DNA of 37,441 nucleotides from DATKSS01 sp049582065 (lineage in GTDB: Bacteria; Chloroflexota; Dormibacteria; Dormibacterales; Dormibacteraceae), in NCBI GenBank assembly GCA_049582065.1, contig JBAUTF010000138.1:1-37441 (forward strand), given 5' to 3'. Made by a program: the position numbers and the translations under genes. How positions within the stretch are numbered: position 1 is the first letter of the stretch; each line of letters starts with the position of its first letter. This document shows, piece by piece, positions 29,843 to 37,251 of the stretch. The notes under the pieces were generated by a model, which was not told where the DNA came from, did no database searches, and saw only the letters and a program-made list of their open reading frames with translations.

Positions 29843-30738
29843 TCGCCACCGCGGCGCCGCTGAGCTCCACTCGAGTGTGGTGGTCGGCGGTGCGGCCGGC
29901 GACCCTTGCGGCATCGGTGGCCCCGGTGCTGGCCGGCACCGCCATCGCGATCCACCAGGGCGGGGCGCGGTGGTGGCCAGGCGTCGGAGCGCTCGTCGTC
30001 GGGCTCGGCATGCAGCTCGGCGTCAATTTCGCCAACGACTATTCAGACCACATCAGGGGCGCCGACAATGCCACACGCGTCGGCCCGGTTCGCGCAGCCT
30101 CGTCCGGCGTGGTCGCGCCGGCGCGGGTGCGCTTGGCGGCGATTGCCGCCTTCGGCGTGGCCGGGGTGGCGGGACTCCTGCTCAGCCTGGCCGTCGACCG
30201 GCGGCTGCTGATTGTCGGGGCCGCGTGTCTGCTCGCTGGTTGGCTGTACACCGGCGGTCCGCGGCCCTACGGCTACCTGGGGCTCGGCGAGGTGTTCGTG
30301 TTTCTTTTCTTCGGCCTCGTGGCCACGGCCGGGACCGTGTACGTCGAAACCGGCCGGGTCACCCCACTCGCGCTGCTGTTTGGTTGCGCCCTGGGGTTCC
30401 TGGCCAGCGCGATCCTGGTCCTCAACAACCTTCGCGACATCCAGACCGACGCGGCGGCCGGCAAGAGGACCCTGGCCACCCGGATCGGGCGCGAGCGCAC
30501 CCTGATCCTCCTGCTCGTCCTCGTCTGCGCTGCGTTCGCGGTGCCGGTGGTCGTCTTTGTGCTGAAGCTTGCGCCGGTGTCGGTGATGCTGATTCACTTC
30601 GCAATCCCAATCGCGGCGTTGCCAGTAAGGGTCGCGTTCTCTCGCCAGGCCAGGCCGCCGCTGGTCGGCGCGCTCAAGCGCATGGCGGTCGCCGAGCTCG
30701 CTTACGCCCTGCTCCTGGCCCTGGGGCTCCTCTTGTGA
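29839..30738 (+). CDS. menA: 1,4-dihydroxy-2-naphthoate polyprenyltransferase
   Basis: The 299-aa membrane protein has about eight or nine helices of the UbiA family. The first Asp motif is NFANDYSDHIRGADN (N-D-x-x-D) and the second NNLRDIQTDAAAGKRTLATR, both needed to bind Mg-polyprenyl diphosphate. It attaches the isoprenoid tail to DHNA in the membrane, giving demethylmenaquinone. Translation is coupled to menB by ATGA (29839-29842). The N-terminal TRVWWSAVRPATLAASVAPV is the usual MenA start. A small frame begins at its stop codon. Confidence 0.96.
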   Translation: MIATAAPLSSTRVWWSAVRPATLAASVAPVLAGTAIAIHQGGARWWPGVGALVVGLGMQLGVNFANDYSDHIRGADNATRVGPVRAASSGVVAPARVRLAAIAAFGVAGVAGLLLSLAVDRRLLIVGAACLLAGWLYTGGPRPYGYLGLGEVFVFLFFGLVATAGTVYVETGRVTPLALLFGCALGFLASAILVLNNLRDIQTDAAAGKRTLATRIGRERTLILLLVLVCAAFAVPVVVFVLKLAPVSVMLIHFAIPIAALPVRVAFSRQARPPLVGALKRMAVAELAYALLLALGLLL

Positions 30739-30968
30739 CACCGGCTTACATCACCGCGCGGCGGCCAGCCGACGTGGCCCGCGAGGTCGAGGCTCTCGCC
30801 GGCGCGGGCTGCGGCGAGTTCGTGCTGAGACGGCTGGATGGTGGCGGGACCCTCGACCTCGAGCGGCTCGGCGCGGCCCGGTACGCCGCCGGACTTCAGT
30901 CCGTGGTAGTGCTGGAGGCGGGGCCTGCCCCGGAACGGTCAGGGGTCGCAGAGGCCGCCGCGAGGTGA
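30735..30968 (+). CDS. Possible small protein coupled to menA
   Basis: A 77-aa frame starts at GTG 30735, overlapping the menA TGA by the common GTGA pattern, and reads TPAYITARRPADVAREVEAL onwards. It is soluble and charged, without recognisable motifs. Its last 73 nt overlap the convergent menH gene. The coupling argues for a real gene; the overlap and lack of family argue against. It could also be a shadow of the GC-rich reverse strand. Confidence 0.38.
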   Translation: MTPAYITARRPADVAREVEALAGAGCGEFVLRRLDGGGTLDLERLGAARYAAGLQSVVVLEAGPAPERSGVAEAAAR

Positions 30969-31753
30969 GCGGCCAGGACCCGGGCGAACGCATCTGGCCT
31001 TTCCTGGTGCACCGAGTGGCCGGCCCTCTGTACGATCTCAACCCGCCCGGCGGGCACGCTGGCCGCGAGCCGGCGGGCAGAGGCGACGTATCCGTGGTCG
31101 AGCTGGCCCGCCACGAACGTGCACGGCACCTTCAAGTTCGCCAGCTCCGCCCAGACCGGCTCCATCACTCCGGCGCCCATCCCTCGCAGAGAGCACGCGA
31201 GGCCGGCGACGTGGTTTTCCAGCCGCTGCGCCCTCACCTGGGCCACGAACGACGGCCCGCGGCGCTCGAGCCCCGCGAACAGCGGCAGGCTGCCCCAGTA
31301 GTCCACAAAGGATTCGAGGCCGTCCTTTTCGATGCGTTCGGCCAGGGCCTCATCTCCGCGCCGCCGCCCTTCGCGCGCCGACTCGTCGAGCCCCGCATGC
31401 GCGCCGATGGTGAGCAGGGAAAGGATGCGTTCGGGATGCCGCGCCGCCACGTGCAGGGCCAACCGGCCGCCCATCGAGTAACCGACCAGGTGCGTGCGGT
31501 CGACGCCGACGTGGTCCCAGAGCATCACGAGGTCCTTGGCGCAGGCCTCCATGCTGCAGGGTGCGCCGGGCCTGGTCTGGGTCTCGCCGTGCCCCCTGAG
31601 GTCGGGCACGATCCATCTGAATCCCGCGCCCAGCCTGGCGATGACCTCGCGCCAGCTGCGGCCGTTCTGTGTGAACCCGTGCAGGAGCGTGACGGGAGCG
31701 CCGTCGCCTTCCACGAAATAGCTCAGCCGGACGTCCTTTCCGTCGAGAATCAC
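30896..31753 (-). CDS. menH: 2-succinyl-6-hydroxy-2,4-cyclohexadiene-1-carboxylate synthase
   Basis: From GTG 31753 the product is 285 aa; the frame continues upstream across the menD start, which is unlikely. It is an alpha/beta hydrolase with the MenH signature: VTLLHGFTQNGRSW, PDLRGHGETQ, LVGYSMGGRLALHVAARHPE (GYSMGGRxAL, catalytic Ser), GLDESAREGRRRGDEALAER, DYWGSLPLFAG, FVAGQLDHGY (Asp) and AGHSVHQERPDAFA (His). It removes pyruvate from the MenD product. TACGAT (31765-31760 on minus) ends 6 nt before the GTG, suggesting a leaderless mRNA. It diverges from menD with only 11 nt between the starts. Confidence 0.92.
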   Translation of the reverse strand: MILDGKDVRLSYFVEGDGAPVTLLHGFTQNGRSWREVIARLGAGFRWIVPDLRGHGETQTRPGAPCSMEACAKDLVMLWDHVGVDRTHLVGYSMGGRLALHVAARHPERILSLLTIGAHAGLDESAREGRRRGDEALAERIEKDGLESFVDYWGSLPLFAGLERRGPSFVAQVRAQRLENHVAGLACSLRGMGAGVMEPVWAELANLKVPCTFVAGQLDHGYVASARRLAASVPAGRVEIVQRAGHSVHQERPDAFARVLAAHLAAASATPDRSGAGPASSTTTD

Positions 31754-31764
31754 AGCGAGATCGT

Positions 31765-33441
31765 ATGGATGTAACGCAGTCTTTCGCCGCAACCTTCGTC
31801 GACGAGCTGGCGGCGCAGGGCGTCGAGTATGCCTGCGTCTCGCCGGGATCCCGCTCCGCGCCGCTTGCGATGGCGCTCCAGCGCCATCCGCGCATCAAGG
31901 TCCTCATGCACATCGACGAGCGCAGCGGCTCGTTCTTCGGGGTGGGCCTCGCCAAGGCGACCGGGAAGCCTGTGGTGCTGCTCTGCACGTCTGGCACGGC
32001 TGCTGCAGAGTTCCACGCGGCGGTGGTCGAAGCGTCCTACTCGCGAGCTCCCCTCATCGTCCTCACCGCGGACCGGCCGCCCGAGCTCCAGGGGGTCGGC
32101 GCCAACCAGTCGATCGACCAGCAGCGCATCTTCGGGAGCGCCGTGCGCTGGTTCGTCGATCCCGGAGCGCCGGTCGAGATGCCGAACGCGGGTCGTGTGT
32201 GGCGAAGGCTCGCGGCCCGGGCGTACGCCGAGGCCGCGACGGGCCCGGTGCACGTCAACCTGCCGTTTCGCGAGCCGCTGGTGCCCGAGCCGGGCCACGT
32301 GGCTTCCGCGATCGGGACGGCCGGGCAATCGATATCGGCCGGGCGCGCCCTTCCGTCGCCGGCCCAGGTCGCATCGCTGGCGATGGCGCTGCAGCGCGCG
32401 CAGCGGCCACTGGTGGTGGCGGGAGAGATGCGCGATGGTGAACGGCTGGCGCCGGCGCTGCACCGCCTGGGCCTGCCCGTCCTGGCGGAGCCGACATCGC
32501 AGCTACGGCGCGCGGAGACCGGGGCTTCGGTGGAGTCGTACGAGGCCCTGCTCCGGGCCGGCTGGTCCCTGCAGCACGGTCCCGACCTGGTCATCCGGCT
32601 CGGCGCCACTCCCACCTCGCGGGCCCTGAACCGGTGGCTGGCGGCGGCGTCCGCGCCGACGTTCCTCCTCGACCCCGACCGTGCGTGGCGAGACCAGGAC
32701 CAGGTGGCCACCAGCATCGTATCCTGCGACCCGCAGCCGCTTCTGGAGGCGCTGCCGCCGGTCGACCGCTCGGCATGGCGCGACCAGTGGGTGTCTGCGG
32801 GCAAGCGCGCGGCGGCGGCGATTGCGGCGGCGATGGTCTCGACCCCGCTGCACGAAGGCCATGTCGTCCGCGCGTTGAGCGCGCGGCTGCCCGACCCCGC
32901 GCAGGTCTTCATCGGCTCCAGCATGCCGATCAGGGCTGCAGAGAGCTTCTGGCCGCAAGCCAAGCCTCAGCAGCGCTTCTTCGCGAACCGAGGCGCGAGC
33001 GGGATCGACGGCCTGGTGTCGAGTGGGCTCGGGGTCGCGGCCGGCCGCCCGAGCTCGCCGACGGTTCTGCTCTTGGGCGACCTGTCCCTGTACCACGACA
33101 TGAACGGACTCTGGGCGATGACGCGCCATGGCATCCGGGCGACGCTGGTGGTTTGCGACAACGACGGCGGCGGAGTGTTCAACTTCCTGCCGCAGGCCGA
33201 GCACCAGGACGTTTTCGAGGAGCTTTTCGCAACGCCGCTCGGCCTCGACCTGTCGCAGGTCGCGCGTCTCTACGGCCTCGTGTACAGCCCCGTGACCGAT
33301 CGCTCGGGCCTGGAACCTGCGATCGCGGACGCGATCGCGGCACCCACGCCGACCATGGTCGTGGCGCGGTTCAAGCGCGAGGACAGCGTCAATGGTCATC
33401 GAGTGTGCTGGGAGGCCGCCGCCTCGGCGCTGAAGAGTTAG
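31765..33441 (+). CDS. menD: 2-succinyl-5-enolpyruvyl-6-hydroxy-3-cyclohexene-1-carboxylate synthase
   Basis: The 558-aa protein is the thiamine-diphosphate enzyme MenD, which joins isochorismate and 2-oxoglutarate. The N-terminal FVDELAAQGVEYACVSPGSR, MHIDERSGSFFGVGLAKATG, LLCTSGTAAAEFHAAVVEAS and LTADRPPELQGVGANQSIDQ are MenD-specific. The C-terminal FANRGASGIDGLVSSGLGVA and GDLSLYHDMNGLWAM...NDGGGVFNFLPQ hold the ThDP-Mg site. It starts at ATG 31765. Its mRNA start must lie inside menH or very close by. It is convergent with the hydrolase at 33438, overlapping by 4 nt. ThDP use links it to the thiamine salvage unit at 5479-7733. Confidence 0.96.
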   Translation: MDVTQSFAATFVDELAAQGVEYACVSPGSRSAPLAMALQRHPRIKVLMHIDERSGSFFGVGLAKATGKPVVLLCTSGTAAAEFHAAVVEASYSRAPLIVLTADRPPELQGVGANQSIDQQRIFGSAVRWFVDPGAPVEMPNAGRVWRRLAARAYAEAATGPVHVNLPFREPLVPEPGHVASAIGTAGQSISAGRALPSPAQVASLAMALQRAQRPLVVAGEMRDGERLAPALHRLGLPVLAEPTSQLRRAETGASVESYEALLRAGWSLQHGPDLVIRLGATPTSRALNRWLAAASAPTFLLDPDRAWRDQDQVATSIVSCDPQPLLEALPPVDRSAWRDQWVSAGKRAAAAIAAAMVSTPLHEGHVVRALSARLPDPAQVFIGSSMPIRAAESFWPQAKPQQRFFANRGASGIDGLVSSGLGVAAGRPSSPTVLLLGDLSLYHDMNGLWAMTRHGIRATLVVCDNDGGGVFNFLPQAEHQDVFEELFATPLGLDLSQVARLYGLVYSPVTDRSGLEPAIADAIAAPTPTMVVARFKREDSVNGHRVCWEAAASALKS

Positions 33442-34229
33442 CGGTCGAGCAGGAAGTCCAGCACCAGCCGGTTGAACTCTTCCGGATGTTCGAGGTTCGG
33501 CAGGTGCGCGGCGTCGTGGATCACGGCCTTGCGCGCATGCGGTATCGACTTCATGAGAAGGTCCGCCGCTTCGAACACCATCGGCACGTCCTCGTCACCG
33601 ACCACGACTAGAGTCGGAGCCGTGATCTCGTGAAGGCGGCCGGCAGCGGGAGGATCGAGCTCGTCGATCGGAGCCTTCTCGAAGTCGGCCCCGAGGTTCT
33701 TGCCGTTCATGTCGAGAAACAGGTCTCGAAGCGGCTGCTTGACGTAACCGTGCGGACGCCGCGGGCCATCGAGCCAGAGATGCATCTCCGCAGTGTTCAG
33801 GGCGTCGAAGTCGTGCGCCTCGTCGGCCGCGTTGATCTCGGTGAACAGGTCCGGGTACTTCGGACCGAAATGGGCGCCATTGATGCCCGGCCCGACGAGG
33901 ACCAGCCTGGACATGCGTTCTGAGTGCTGGAGGGCGAAGTCGATGGCGATCCCGCCGCCCATCGAGCATCCGACCAGGTGCGCCGGTTTCAGCCCCAGCT
34001 CGTCCATCAGCGCGAGCAAGTCTTCGACCGGTGACCAGGGCTTCGGCGGAAGCTCTGATGTTCCGAAGCCGCGCAGGTCGGGCCGGATCACGTCGAAGTG
34101 CTTGGCGAACGCCTCGACCTGCCGGTCCCACATACGGTGGTCGGCGACGCCCGCGTGAAGCAGGACAACCGGAAACCCCGCTCCCGACCTCTCGTAGTGG
34201 ATTCGCGCGCCGTGGATTGTGGCTTCCAT
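33438..34229 (-). CDS. Alpha/beta hydrolase in the menF operon
   Basis: The 263-aa hydrolase starts at ATG 34229, sharing one base with the menF stop (TGATG). Motifs are VVLLHAGVADHRMWDRQVEA (oxyanion H-A-G), IRPDLRGFGTSELP, HLVGCSMGGGIAIDFALQ (G-C-S-M-G-G, nucleophile Ser), LVVVGDEDVPM (acid) and DAAHLPNLEHPEEFNRLVLD (His). It is closest in look to esterase/lactonase-type hydrolases. The window already has a MenH with the proper signature, so this one likely has another role, although coupling to menF makes a menaquinone link possible. Confidence 0.87.
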   Translation of the reverse strand: MEATIHGARIHYERSGAGFPVVLLHAGVADHRMWDRQVEAFAKHFDVIRPDLRGFGTSELPPKPWSPVEDLLALMDELGLKPAHLVGCSMGGGIAIDFALQHSERMSRLVLVGPGINGAHFGPKYPDLFTEINAADEAHDFDALNTAEMHLWLDGPRRPHGYVKQPLRDLFLDMNGKNLGADFEKAPIDELDPPAAGRLHEITAPTLVVVGDEDVPMVFEAADLLMKSIPHARKAVIHDAAHLPNLEHPEEFNRLVLDFLLDR

Positions 34230-35578
34230 CAGACCAGCGCCGTGAGCAGGGCCTTGAATTTCAACCCGGTCTCCTCCAGCTCGCGCGCGGGGTCGGAGTC
34301 TGGCATCACGCCGACGCCCGCGTAAAGGCGCGCGCCATCCTCCCACAGTAGGCCACACCTCAGCGCCACGGCAAACTCGCCGTCGCCGCGCCCGTCGATC
34401 CATCCCACGGCGCCCGCGTACCAGCCGCGCTCCATGCCTTCGAGGTCTTCGATCAGCCGCTCAGCCGCCTCGCGCGGCCATCCGCCGACCGCCGGGGTGG
34501 GGTGGAGGGCCGCTGCCAGCTGCAGGGCATCCGCGGCGGGGTCGAGCAGCATCGCGAACACGTTTGTGGCCAGGTGCTGGATGTTGGTGAAGCGCACGAC
34601 CTCCGGAGGTCGCGCCGTTACGGTTACCGCAAAAGGACCAAGCGCCTCGACGACGAACCTCGACACGAGGCGATGCTCGACCGCATCCTTCGCGCTCTCC
34701 TCGAGCTCGTGCGCCAGGCGGTCGTCTTCGACGTCGGTGGCGCCGCGGGCGACCGATCCGGCCATCGGCTGTGAGAAGGCGCGATCGCCTGACCTGCGGA
34801 TGAGCAGCTCTGGCGAGGCGCCGGCGAAGGCTGTGCCGTCGGCGCCGGTGATGAGATATGTGAAGCACGACGGGTAGGCAGCGCGGAGCGCGCGCGCGAC
34901 CATGGCCGCGGAGACCACGCCGTCGCCGCGGGCGATCACCTCTCGAGCCAGCACGACCTTTTCGGCCGCGCCCGCCCGCAGGCGCGCCGCCGCTGTCCCG
35001 ACAGCGGCCGTCCAGGCGACCGGGTTGCGGACGGGGGCGACCTTGAGCTCTCGTGCGTGCGGCGCCCGAACGCTCGCTCCGCCGGGGGCCGTTCCGGTTT
35101 CCAGCAGCGCCTCGGCGTCAGGCGTGAATGCCGATATGAACGTGCGGCCGCGAGTCCTCGTGACAGCGAGCGCGGGCACCCGAAGGAGCAGGGCTGGAAA
35201 CCCAGACCAAGGGCCGACCGGATCGCGGTCGGGCCGGTACGCGAAACCGCCGACGGCGACCAGACCGGTGGCAGGCAGCCCTGCATCAGGCCCCTTCAGC
35301 GAGCCGGCCAAGCGGCGCCACAGGCGCGAGGCGGCCAGGATGCGGTCATCTCCCGGCTCGAAATCGAGCGTCTTGCCCGCAGCGTCTTCGAGGGCGACGC
35401 CACCGCGGGCGGCGACGATGTCGTAAGCGCGGCCGAGCGCCGCGACGCTCACCGCGTCAGGCATCGGGCGCTCGAACAGCAGCACCTCGTGGCCCGCGTC
35501 GCGGGCGGCGCCGACCAGGTCGACCAGGTCCGGAGTGCGGTCGAGCTCTCGGACCCGGACCTCCATGGCGGTGATCAT
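34229..35578 (-). CDS. menF: Isochorismate synthase
   Basis: The 449-aa chorismate-binding enzyme converts chorismate to isochorismate, the entry to menaquinone (or siderophore) synthesis. The C-terminal two thirds carry the family core: VLAREVIARGDG (catalytic Lys position region), FAGASPELLIRRSGDRAFSQ, PMAGSVARGATDVEDDRLAH, LATNVFAMLLDPAADALQLA and LHPTPAVGGWPREAAERLIE. H-P-T-P-A-V-G-G is the isochorismate synthase form. With MenD, MenH, MenB and MenA adjacent, the menaquinone role is favoured. The ATG overlaps the MerR stop (ATGA), so it is co-translated with its likely regulator. Confidence 0.94.
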   Translation of the reverse strand: MITAMEVRVRELDRTPDLVDLVGAARDAGHEVLLFERPMPDAVSVAALGRAYDIVAARGGVALEDAAGKTLDFEPGDDRILAASRLWRRLAGSLKGPDAGLPATGLVAVGGFAYRPDRDPVGPWSGFPALLLRVPALAVTRTRGRTFISAFTPDAEALLETGTAPGGASVRAPHARELKVAPVRNPVAWTAAVGTAAARLRAGAAEKVVLAREVIARGDGVVSAAMVARALRAAYPSCFTYLITGADGTAFAGASPELLIRRSGDRAFSQPMAGSVARGATDVEDDRLAHELEESAKDAVEHRLVSRFVVEALGPFAVTVTARPPEVVRFTNIQHLATNVFAMLLDPAADALQLAAALHPTPAVGGWPREAAERLIEDLEGMERGWYAGAVGWIDGRGDGEFAVALRCGLLWEDGARLYAGVGVMPDSDPARELEETGLKFKALLTALV

Positions 35579-36270
35579 TGGCGCTTCTCGATGTGCTCGC
35601 GCGCCGCGCGCAGCAATGTGCGCTGGAAGTGGTGGCGGACCAGGACGCCGCTCGCCTCCAGCAGGTCGTTGAAGGTCTCCAAGAGACGTCTCTCGGCGGC
35701 CTCTTTGGCGCCGCCCTCCGCCTGGATGCGTTCGCGTACGTGGTGGTCGAACAGGTCGACCGCCTGGCGGGCGGTGCGGTCGACCGCGGCGGCGTAATCC
35801 TTGCCGAGGTCCAGCAGGGAGCCCAGCGGCACGCCCGCCGCGATGAGCTTCATGCCGGCGGCGATCGCCTCCAGGTCGTCCGCCGGGTAAAGCGGCTCGT
35901 CCCCGCCTTCGACGGGGACTAAAAGGCCGGCCTGCTGAAGGCTCATCAGGAGCGGCTCCGCGACGCCGCTGCGCTCCGCAAGCTCGCTCAGCGTGAGCGT
36001 CTGGGGCGCCGCCGGCCTCGTGACCGCGGCCACCAGGGCCTCGTCCGAGGCTTCCAGCTCGCCGGCCAGGAAGCGCTGGATGACCGTGAGGCTGAAGCCC
36101 TGCTGCTGGAGCTCCTTGATCCTCCGGAGCCGTTCCATGTGGCCCTCGCCGTACCAGGTCACCCGGCCCTCTCGCCGCGGAGCGTCGAGAAGACCCTTGC
36201 CCTGGTAGAAGCGAATGGTGTCGACGGCCACCCCGGCCGCCCTGGCCAACTGTTCGATCCGGTACTCCAT
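35575..36270 (-). CDS. MerR family regulator with a second HTH-like region, heading the menF operon
   Basis: The 231-aa protein begins YRIEQLARAAGVAVDTIRFY, the MerR winged helix with Y-Q-G-K-G-L-L and the RLRRIKELQQQGFSLTVIQR dimerisation part. A second region at about residues 90-150 (LTLSELAERSGVAEPLLMSL, LVPV, LYPADDLEAIAAGMKLIAAG) repeats the MerR pattern of HTH, wing and Y-x-x-x-D-L-x. The remainder is helical and rich in charged residues. No Cys-based metal site is seen. It is first in an operon with menF and the hydrolase. A palindrome (36270-36283) covers its start. Confidence 0.9.
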   Translation of the reverse strand: MEYRIEQLARAAGVAVDTIRFYQGKGLLDAPRREGRVTWYGEGHMERLRRIKELQQQGFSLTVIQRFLAGELEASDEALVAAVTRPAAPQTLTLSELAERSGVAEPLLMSLQQAGLLVPVEGGDEPLYPADDLEAIAAGMKLIAAGVPLGSLLDLGKDYAAAVDRTARQAVDLFDHHVRERIQAEGGAKEAAERRLLETFNDLLEASGVLVRHHFQRTLLRAAREHIEKRQ

Positions 36271-36283
36271 GAGTGTTTACTCA
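36270..36283. promoter_or_regulatory. TGAGTgtttACTCA palindrome at the merR start
   Basis: TGAGT (36270-36274) and ACTCA (36279-36283) are perfect inverted repeats separated by GTTT. On the merR strand the palindrome lies between a TATCCT -10 box (36288-36283) and the ATG, whose A it includes. Binding there would block merR-menF transcription. It also lies just upstream of the divergent STAS-like gene. Confidence 0.55.
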
Positions 36284-36353
36284 GGATACGACCTGGGGGG
36301 TGTCGGGCTCCGCCGCCGGCGGGCCTTCTGGGGACAGTACGGCGACCCCGCCC

Positions 36354-36845
36354 ATGGATTGGGATGGGCGGCAAACCGACGATTTGAAGGTGGCGGCGCC
36401 AGGCGGACCGGTATACACCTGGAGCATCGTGGCCACCGCCGTCGAATACGTAGACGAACCGTACCTGTCGATTCGCTGGGACGGGGTCCACAAGCACGTC
36501 TTCTCGGAGTGGAGGGCCTTCGCCAACAGCGCCGAGCTCCGGGCCGGCCTGCTGAAGGGCATCGGGGCGATCCGCGACCACGGTGCTTTCGCCTACGTGA
36601 GCGACGCGAGGAAGGTCAAGGTCATCGTGCATGCCGACCAGGAGTGGATCCGGGACTCGTGGCTGCCCCTTGCTCTGGCTGCGGGCCTCAGGCGGCTCGC
36701 ATTCGTGACTGCGCCGGCGGGTCTGGGAAAGTTGACGATCGAAGACGTCTCGGGTTTGGTCGGCCAGAACGGGCTGCAGTCAAGGACCTTCGATTCGGTC
36801 GCCGCGGCAAGACGGTGGATCTCGGAGCCTCGGGTTCGGTCATGA
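36354..36845 (+). CDS. SpoIIAA/STAS-like domain protein
   Basis: With ATG 36354 the product is 163 aa; in-frame GTG codons at 36273 and 36300 are possible, and no ribosome binding site settles the start. The core, from YVDEPYLSIRWDGVHKHVFS through DARKVKVIVHADQEWIRDSW to LAAGLRRLAFVTAPAGLGKL, has the alternating strand/helix pattern and the D-x-x-W...W-L-P...A-G-x-x-R-x-A motif of STAS/SEC14-like (SpoIIAA-like) proteins of unknown role. No phosphorylatable DSxG motif is seen. A damaged relative lies directly downstream (36889). Confidence 0.7.
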   Translation: MDWDGRQTDDLKVAAPGGPVYTWSIVATAVEYVDEPYLSIRWDGVHKHVFSEWRAFANSAELRAGLLKGIGAIRDHGAFAYVSDARKVKVIVHADQEWIRDSWLPLALAAGLRRLAFVTAPAGLGKLTIEDVSGLVGQNGLQSRTFDSVAAARRWISEPRVRS

Positions 36846-36888
36846 GCGTGAAATCGCCCTGGCGGCCACCTTTCGCAACCCCGCGGTG

Positions 36889-37224
36889 ATGAAGCTCGAG
36901 CAGCCGTTGGGCGCAGGCGACGAAACTTACGTCGACGAACCTTACCTGTCCATCGTTTGGCGGAGCGTTCCGCGGATGCTCTACGCGGAATGAAAGGGTT
37001 GCGCGACCAGCGCGGAGATGCGCGCGGTCTTTCTGTCGGAAGATGATCTGTGGGGAAAGGACGTGTGGCTGCCGGCGGCGGTGGCTGCCGGCCACAAACG
37101 CATGGCGGTCGTGACCGCGGACACCGTGCTCGGCAAGGCGCAGCTCGAGCAATTCGCCCAAGAGATCGACAACCACGGGTTGGCGATGCGGAAATTCGAC
37201 TCGGTCGCGGCGGCGACCACCTGA
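36889..37224 (+). pseudogene. Degenerate copy of the STAS-like gene with an in-frame TGA and internal deletion
   Basis: The frame from ATG 36889 encodes YVDEPYLSIVW, nearly identical to the upstream gene (YVDEPYLSIRW). It then stops at TGA 36991-36993, where the intact copy has Trp in SEWRAFANSAELRA; here the same stretch reads AE-stop-KGCATSAEMRA. The same frame continues to 37224 with KDVWLPAAVAAGHKRMAVVT, LGKAQLEQFAQEI and KFDSVAAA, matching WLPLALAAGLRRLAFVT and FDSVAAA upstream. About 25-30 residues around YVSDARKVKVIV are missing. This is a tandem duplicate inactivated by one nonsense change and a deletion; a restart at 37018 could still make a short fragment. Confidence 0.8.
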
Positions 37225-37251
37225 GCCCTCAGCGGACTCACGGAACGGTAG

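Noticed and set aside
36991..36993. In-frame TGA read as Trp or selenocysteine (recoding)
   Set aside because: TGA is used as a normal stop throughout the window (thiD/permease, cox and men overlaps). No Sec insertion hairpin is evident, and the copy also has a deletion, so decay is the simpler explanation.
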